From Oscillospiraceae bacterium (GTDB lineage Bacteria > Bacillota > Clostridia > Oscillospirales > Oscillospiraceae), in the NCBI GenBank assembly GCA_902767395.1, contig CACXHI010000181.1:1-9540 (forward strand): a stretch of DNA of 9,540 bases, in the 5' to 3' direction. Under the pieces are notes generated by a model. That model worked only from the letters and a program-made list of their open reading frames with translations, did not search any database and had not been told where the DNA came from. Below are positions 4,982 to 9,540 of the stretch, piece after piece (the first letter of the stretch is position 1; the number at the start of each line of letters is the position of its first letter). The translations under genes were made by a program, and so were the position numbers.

Positions 4982-7900
4982 ATGCTGCAAGTCAAATACA
5001 GTCCGGACTGGAAGGCCAACGCTCGTCTTGCACGGGCAGAGCTTTGCGCGCGCAAGGCGGAGGGCAGGGGGATCCTGCTTGTTCCCGAGCAGAATTCCTT
5101 CGACGCGGAGTGGGCGCTGTGTGAGCAGGGAGGCGATACGATCAGCCGTCGGGCGGAGGTACTGAGCTTCACCCGGCTGGCTTCTCGCGTCTTCTCGGCA
5201 GTCGGCGGAGCCGCCGTGCCGACGCTCGATCAGAGCGGACGGCTCATTGCCATGGCGGGCGCCTTGGAGCTGCTTCGCCCCAAGCTGCGGCTCTACGGCG
5301 CACAGATCGGCAAGCCGGAGTTCTTGGAGCAACTGCTGCAGGTGGTCGATGAGTTTCACGCCTATGGGCTGGACGCCGCAGCCGTTCGACAGGCCCGCGA
5401 GGGCCTGTCGGAGCCGCTGTCCGCCAAGTTAGAGGAGCTCTGTCTGATTCTGGAGCTTTATGATACGGTCTGCGCCCAGTCTGCGATGGATGCCTCCACG
5501 CGGCTGGATCGTCTGCGAAACGCGCTCTGGGAAAGCGCATTTGCCGAAGGCCTGCACGTGGTCGTGGACGGTTTCTCGGATTTTACCGGTCAGGAGCTGG
5601 GCGTGCTGGAGGCGCTGGCAGTGCGTGCGGAGCGGGTGACGGTCTATCTCTGCTGTGACAGCCTGCGCGGTGGGCAGGGCGTGTTTGCCGTTCCGCGCGC
5701 CACAGCAGCCACGCTGCGGGAGCTGGCGCAGAAAAACGGTATCCGATTCCGCTCCGCCGCGCAGACGGCCCCGGCCCATCCCGGCCCGCTGCGTCATTTG
5801 GCTCAGGCGCTCTTCGCCCCTCGGGCGCAGAGCTGGGACGCAGCTGCGGAGCAGATTGCCCTCTGCCCGGCCTCCGGCCCCGCGGAGGCCTGTGAGCTGG
5901 CGTTGGGCCGGATTCAGGCTCTGGTTCACGGCGGCGTCCGCTGGCGGGAGATCGGCGTGGCCTATACCGATCCAAAGATCTATGAACCGCTTTTGGAGAC
6001 GCTGTTGGACCGCAGCGGGATTCCCGTTTATTTTTCCGGCTCCAAGGACGTGCTCCGCCACGGTGTCATCCGTGCGGTGGTCTTTGCGCTGGAGGCGGCT
6101 TCAGGAGCCATGGAGGCGGAGGCCGTCTGCGAGTACCTGAAATCCGGCTACGCGCCCTGCGAGCGGGAAATGGCGGACCGGCTGGAAAACTACGCCTATA
6201 TCTGGAATCTGCGGGGGACGCGCTGGGATGCGCCGTTTGACCGAAATCCAAGCGGGCCGACGCTGGAGCCGCTCCCCGCCGAAACCCTCCAAGCCCTCCT
6301 TGCCCCCCTGAACGAGGCAAGGGAAGCGGCGATTGTCCCCCTGCTGACGCTACGCAGGGCGCTGCAAGCCGCGTCGGATACCGCCGCGCAGATTCGTGCC
6401 TTGGAGGCGTTCCTGCAAGCCATCGTGCTGGAGGAACGGCTGGAGCAACGTGCGCGGGCGTTGGCGGCGTCCGGAGCGCTGCAGCAGGCGCAGGAGTTGA
6501 CCCAGCTCTATGAGATCCTGATCGGCGTCATGGAGCAGATCTACGGTGTTCTCGGCGCGGGAACCCGCTCGGCCGAGGAATTTTGCCGCCTGTTTCGCGC
6601 CGCGCTGACCCAAAACACCGTCGGTTCCATTCCTGCCGCGGTGGACTGCGTGCGGGTCGGCGCGCTGCCTGCGATGCGAAACGCGCGCCTGTCCCATCTG
6701 ATTCTGCTCGGCGCGTCGGACGGTTTGCTGCCTGCTTATCAGGCGGGGAGCGGATTGCTCAGCGACGCCGAGCGGCGAAGAATGAAGGCGGCGGGGTTGC
6801 CCGCTGCCCCGGAGGGGGAGGAGCGGATTGACCGGGAGCTTTTGAATGCCTATTCGGTGCTGACCGCGCCGACCGAGAGCTTGATGGTGAGTTGTGATTT
6901 GCAGACGCCGAGCTATCTTTTTACCCGTCTGCAAGCGCTCTTTCCCCATTGCGCGGTGACCGAGCGGCGCCCTCTGCCTTCCGACGCCGACGGCGCGGCG
7001 GCCCTGCTGCTCTCGTCGGGCGAGGCCGGGAAGCGTGCCCTTGCCCGATTTCCGGAGCTGGCACCGGCTGTCCGGACACTGACCGAGCGGGCGGACTATA
7101 CGCCGGGAACGCTGAGCCGGGAGACGGTGCAGGCGCTCTACGGCGCGGCGCTCTCCCTCTCGGCCTCGAAGGTGGACAAGCTGGCCGCCTGTAAGTACGG
7201 CTATTTTCTGCAATACGGTCTGAAGCTGCAAGAGCGAAAGCAGGCTGCGGTGGATCCTGCCATGTACGGCACACTAGTTCACTATGTGCTCGAACATACC
7301 GTGCAGGAGGTCGAAGCAGAGGGCGGTTTTGCCGCCGTGCCGATGGAGCGGGTGCTGGGTCTTTCCCGCATGTGGTATGACCGCTTTGTGAAGGAGATTC
7401 TGGGCGGTCTGGCCGACGATACCCACCGGGGCGCTTATCTTCTGGAGCGCAGCTACCGGGAGATCGAGCAGGTGGTTCGGGAGCTTGCGCGGGAGCTTTC
7501 CGTCTCAAAATTCATTCCCACCTACTTTGAGCAGGTTTTTCAGGGAGAAACCGCAATTCCCATCACCGGAAAGCTTGCCGTGGGCAGCCTCATGGGCGTG
7601 GTGGACCGCGTGGATCTCTACACCACAGCCGCAGGGAAAACCTATCTGCGCGTGGTGGACTATAAAACGGGCCGGAAGGATTTTGACGATACCGACATTC
7701 TCAACGGAATGGGGATGCAGATGCTGATCTACCTCTTTGCGCTGACGGGCGAGGCAGCCCGCTACTACGGGCGCGAGCTGGAACCGGCTGGTGTTCTGTA
7801 TTTCCCTGCCCGCTACGACGTGGAGCTGACAAAAGGAAGGGTAGACGCCGAGGCCGCAGAGAAACAGCGCAGGCGGAAGCTGCGTCGGAAGGGGCTGCTT

Positions 7901-8257
7901 CTGGACGACGAGGAAATCCTTCAGGCAATGGAGCCCGGCGCGGAGCCCATCTATTTGCCCTATAAAATGGTGAAAAAGAGCGGCGAGCGCGTAGGCAGTC
8001 TTGCCGATCGCCGTCAGCTTGGACTGGTGGAGGCGCATGTGCGTCGGACACTCGGAACGCTGGCGGACAGCCTCTGGGCAGGCGCTATCCGGCCCGACCC
8101 CTTCTGGCGCGGTGAGGATCACAACGCCTGCCGCTGGTGTCCCTACCGGGAAGTCTGCCGGGTGGACAGCGGCGAGGTTGACCTGCGGAAGCTCCGTGCC
8201 GTCAGTCGGGAGGAATTCTGGCAGACCTTGGAAAAGGAGGCGGAAACCAATGGCTGA
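4982..8257 (+). CDS. addB: ATP-dependent helicase/nuclease subunit B (AddB)
   Basis: This 1091-residue protein is the AddB subunit of the AddAB double-strand-break resection complex, close in length to other AddB proteins. It opens with a degenerate helicase domain: LLVPEQNSFDAEWAL (32-46) and a VLSFTRLASRVF segment near 60-71 are family hallmarks. So are AYTDPKIYEPLL (near 327) and ILLGASDGLLP (near 573). The C-terminal RecB-type nuclease is intact: GVVDRVD (D875, D878), VVDYKTG (D893, K895) and QMLIYL (Q913). Four cysteines (C737, C1050, C1053, C1059; the last three as C-x2-C-x5-C) match the AddB iron-sulfur cluster. The Walker A loop usual at the N-terminus is absent; YSPDWKAN stands in its place. 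The ATG at 4982 has no clear Shine-Dalgarno, but no ATG, GTG or TTG occurs upstream in frame before a TAA at 4886. The gene overlaps addA by 8 bases. Confidence 0.94.
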   Translation: MLQVKYSPDWKANARLARAELCARKAEGRGILLVPEQNSFDAEWALCEQGGDTISRRAEVLSFTRLASRVFSAVGGAAVPTLDQSGRLIAMAGALELLRPKLRLYGAQIGKPEFLEQLLQVVDEFHAYGLDAAAVRQAREGLSEPLSAKLEELCLILELYDTVCAQSAMDASTRLDRLRNALWESAFAEGLHVVVDGFSDFTGQELGVLEALAVRAERVTVYLCCDSLRGGQGVFAVPRATAATLRELAQKNGIRFRSAAQTAPAHPGPLRHLAQALFAPRAQSWDAAAEQIALCPASGPAEACELALGRIQALVHGGVRWREIGVAYTDPKIYEPLLETLLDRSGIPVYFSGSKDVLRHGVIRAVVFALEAASGAMEAEAVCEYLKSGYAPCEREMADRLENYAYIWNLRGTRWDAPFDRNPSGPTLEPLPAETLQALLAPLNEAREAAIVPLLTLRRALQAASDTAAQIRALEAFLQAIVLEERLEQRARALAASGALQQAQELTQLYEILIGVMEQIYGVLGAGTRSAEEFCRLFRAALTQNTVGSIPAAVDCVRVGALPAMRNARLSHLILLGASDGLLPAYQAGSGLLSDAERRRMKAAGLPAAPEGEERIDRELLNAYSVLTAPTESLMVSCDLQTPSYLFTRLQALFPHCAVTERRPLPSDADGAAALLLSSGEAGKRALARFPELAPAVRTLTERADYTPGTLSRETVQALYGAALSLSASKVDKLAACKYGYFLQYGLKLQERKQAAVDPAMYGTLVHYVLEHTVQEVEAEGGFAAVPMERVLGLSRMWYDRFVKEILGGLADDTHRGAYLLERSYREIEQVVRELARELSVSKFIPTYFEQVFQGETAIPITGKLAVGSLMGVVDRVDLYTTAAGKTYLRVVDYKTGRKDFDDTDILNGMGMQMLIYLFALTGEAARYYGRELEPAGVLYFPARYDVELTKGRVDAEAAEKQRRRKLRRKGLLLDDEEILQAMEPGAEPIYLPYKMVKKSGERVGSLADRRQLGLVEAHVRRTLGTLADSLWAGAIRPDPFWRGEDHNACRWCPYREVCRVDSGEVDLRKLRAVSREEFWQTLEKEAETNG
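8234..8240 (+). promoter_or_regulatory. Ribosome binding site of addA inside addB
   Basis: A perfect AAGGAGG lies within the last addB codons, with 9 bases between it and the addA ATG at 8250. This fixes the addA start and points to coupled translation across the 8-base overlap. Confidence 0.85.
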
Positions 8258-9540
8258 TACCCTGACCCATGCCCAGCGCATGGCCGTGGAGCATCCCGGC
8301 GGCCCAATTCTTGTCTCCGCCGCCGCTGGCTCCGGCAAGACGAAGGTGATTGTCGAGCGGCTGATGAACCAGATCCTGCGACGGGATGAGGAATGCTCGA
8401 TCCATGAATTTCTGATCATTACCTTTACGAAGAAGGCTGCTGCCGAGCTGCGGGCGCGCATCGCGCGGGAGCTTGCGGCCCGCTTGGCCCTCGATCCGGA
8501 GAATCGCCACCTCCAACGACAGCAGAGCCGCATCTACATGACCCAGATCTCCACCGTACACGCCTTCTGCGCCGATCTGATTCGGGAGTTTTCCTATGCG
8601 CTGGACGTGCCTGCGGATTTCCGAATGCTGGAGCAGACGGAGGCAGCGGCGCTGCAGGAGCAGATTGCGGCAGAGCTTTTGGAGGAGCGATATGGGGAGA
8701 TTGAACGTGACCCGGCGTTGCGTCAGCTCATAGACGGTCTTGGGGCGGGCCGCGACGACCGGCGAATCCCGGCGCTGATGCTTTCCGTCTACACGACGGC
8801 GCAGTGCAATCTCCAGCCGGATCGCTGGCTGGACGCCTGCGAAACTGGCCTCGATCTTAGCGGGGTCGAAGGCGCGGAGCAGACCGTCTGGGGACGCTGG
8901 CTGCTGGACGGGCTGCGCACCTGTGTGTTGGAGCAGGCCGAGGCGCTTTCGCGCATCCGAACGGAGCTGGAGTGCAGCGACACCCTTGCCAAATACGGCC
9001 CTGTGTTTGCCGACAACGAAGCAAGGCTTCGCCACCTTGCTGCCTGTTCCACGTGGGACGAGACGCTGGCGGCCCTCGAGGTGGATACCGACTTTGGACG
9101 TCTGCCGCCGATCCGAAACTGCGACGATCCTGTGCTGCAAAACCGGGCAAAGGAAATTCGTACACAGGCGATGTATCTGGTGCGCCTCTGGCGTGACGAG
9201 TTCTATGGAGATTCCCGTCAGGTGCTTTCCGATCTTGCGCTGACAGGGGACACGCTGCGCGCCCTCTTTGCCCTGACGCGGGAGTTCACAGCCCGCTTCG
9301 ACGCGGAGAAGCGTCGCCTGCACGCGCTCGATTTCGGGGATTTGGAGCATCTGGCCCTGCGCCTTCTGCTTGAGCCGGACGGGAAAACTTCCACCGAAAC
9401 GGCCCGTTCCATCAGCCGGCGCTACCGTCAGATCATGGTGGACGAGTATCAGGATACGAATCAGGTGCAGGACGCCATTTTCCGCGCCGTCTCCGCCGAC
9501 GGGCGCAACCGCTTCATGGTGGGCGACGTCAAGCAGTCGA
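8250..9540 (+). CDS. addA: ATP-dependent helicase/nuclease subunit A (AddA), 5' part
   Basis: This is the first 430 codons of a gene that continues past the right edge with no stop; complete AddA proteins have about 1200 residues. It is a UvrD/Rep-type superfamily 1 helicase, the motor subunit of AddAB. Visible motifs in order are a Q-motif (THAQRMAV, Q9), Walker A SAAAGSGKT (23-31, K30), and motif Ia LIITFTKKAAAELRARI (near 55-71). ISTVHAFCADLIREF follows near 100, then LDFGDLEHLAL near 358. Walker B is VDEYQDTN (397-404, D398/E399), and GDVKQS (motif III) sits at the very end. The usual phenylalanine in DEFQDTN is tyrosine here, a conservative change. The C-terminal helicase half and the second RecB-type nuclease domain lie outside the window. 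The start is set by the AAGGAGG at 8234-8240, and no frameshift is seen. Confidence 0.95.
   Translation, partial: MADTLTHAQRMAVEHPGGPILVSAAAGSGKTKVIVERLMNQILRRDEECSIHEFLIITFTKKAAAELRARIARELAARLALDPENRHLQRQQSRIYMTQISTVHAFCADLIREFSYALDVPADFRMLEQTEAAALQEQIAAELLEERYGEIERDPALRQLIDGLGAGRDDRRIPALMLSVYTTAQCNLQPDRWLDACETGLDLSGVEGAEQTVWGRWLLDGLRTCVLEQAEALSRIRTELECSDTLAKYGPVFADNEARLRHLAACSTWDETLAALEVDTDFGRLPPIRNCDDPVLQNRAKEIRTQAMYLVRLWRDEFYGDSRQVLSDLALTGDTLRALFALTREFTARFDAEKRRLHALDFGDLEHLALRLLLEPDGKTSTETARSISRRYRQIMVDEYQDTNQVQDAIFRAVSADGRNRFMVGDVKQS

Noticed and set aside
4896..5165. Possible 89-codon frame from a TTG, overlapping the addB start
   Set aside because: It overlaps addB in another frame, has no ribosome site, and gives a protein without recognisable features.
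8202..9350. A long minus-strand open frame (382 codons) opposite addA
   Set aside because: The plus strand clearly encodes AddA with ordered helicase motifs. The antisense protein is rich in R, H, P and Q with no recognisable domain, as expected for a shadow frame in GC-rich DNA.

Overview
The window looks like ordinary chromosome from a GC-rich (roughly 60%), low-complexity Firmicute. The best guess is a gut-type Clostridia/Oscillospirales bacterium (Ruminococcaceae-like). This rests on AddAB-type recombination helicase-nuclease genes in the order addB-addA, a BaiN/HI0933-type flavoprotein beside a COG2509-type flavoprotein, strong AAGGAGG ribosome binding sites, and sigma-A-like promoters. 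The genus assignment is inference; no rRNA or marker gene is present.

Layout, left to right. A bidirectional terminator (11-62) precedes an AEC-family (auxin efflux carrier-like) transporter on the minus strand (112-1023). Its promoter lies at 1122-1150. A 350-base intergenic region then holds a near-perfect 23-base palindrome (1209-1231) and a very good plus-strand promoter (1288-1316). That promoter drives two tiny genes for hydrophobic proteins of 51 and 55 residues (1375-1530 and 1598-1765). Both are unrecognised. A 12-bp-stem terminator (1814-1859) separates them from the convergent minus-strand flavoprotein pair: BaiN-like (3570-4778), then COG2509-like (1909-3498). The pair is transcribed from a TTGCAA-17-TATAAT promoter at 4808-4836.

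A 203-base divergent intergenic region follows. It also carries an extended -10 promoter for addB and a GC-rich, foldable leader. addB (4982-8257) overlaps addA by 8 bases; addA starts at 8250 and runs off the right edge. AddB and AddA together form the heterodimeric helicase-nuclease that resects double-strand breaks for RecA-dependent repair. AddB carries an inactivated helicase fold plus an iron-sulfur nuclease. AddA carries the motor, and in its missing C-terminal part a second nuclease.

I found no mobile element, CRISPR array, tRNA or rRNA. Most of the window is conserved housekeeping sequence. The least explained parts are the two small membrane-protein genes with their own promoter, the addB leader, and the loss of the Walker A motif at the AddB N-terminus. 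I see no convincing evidence of a wholly new multi-gene system.
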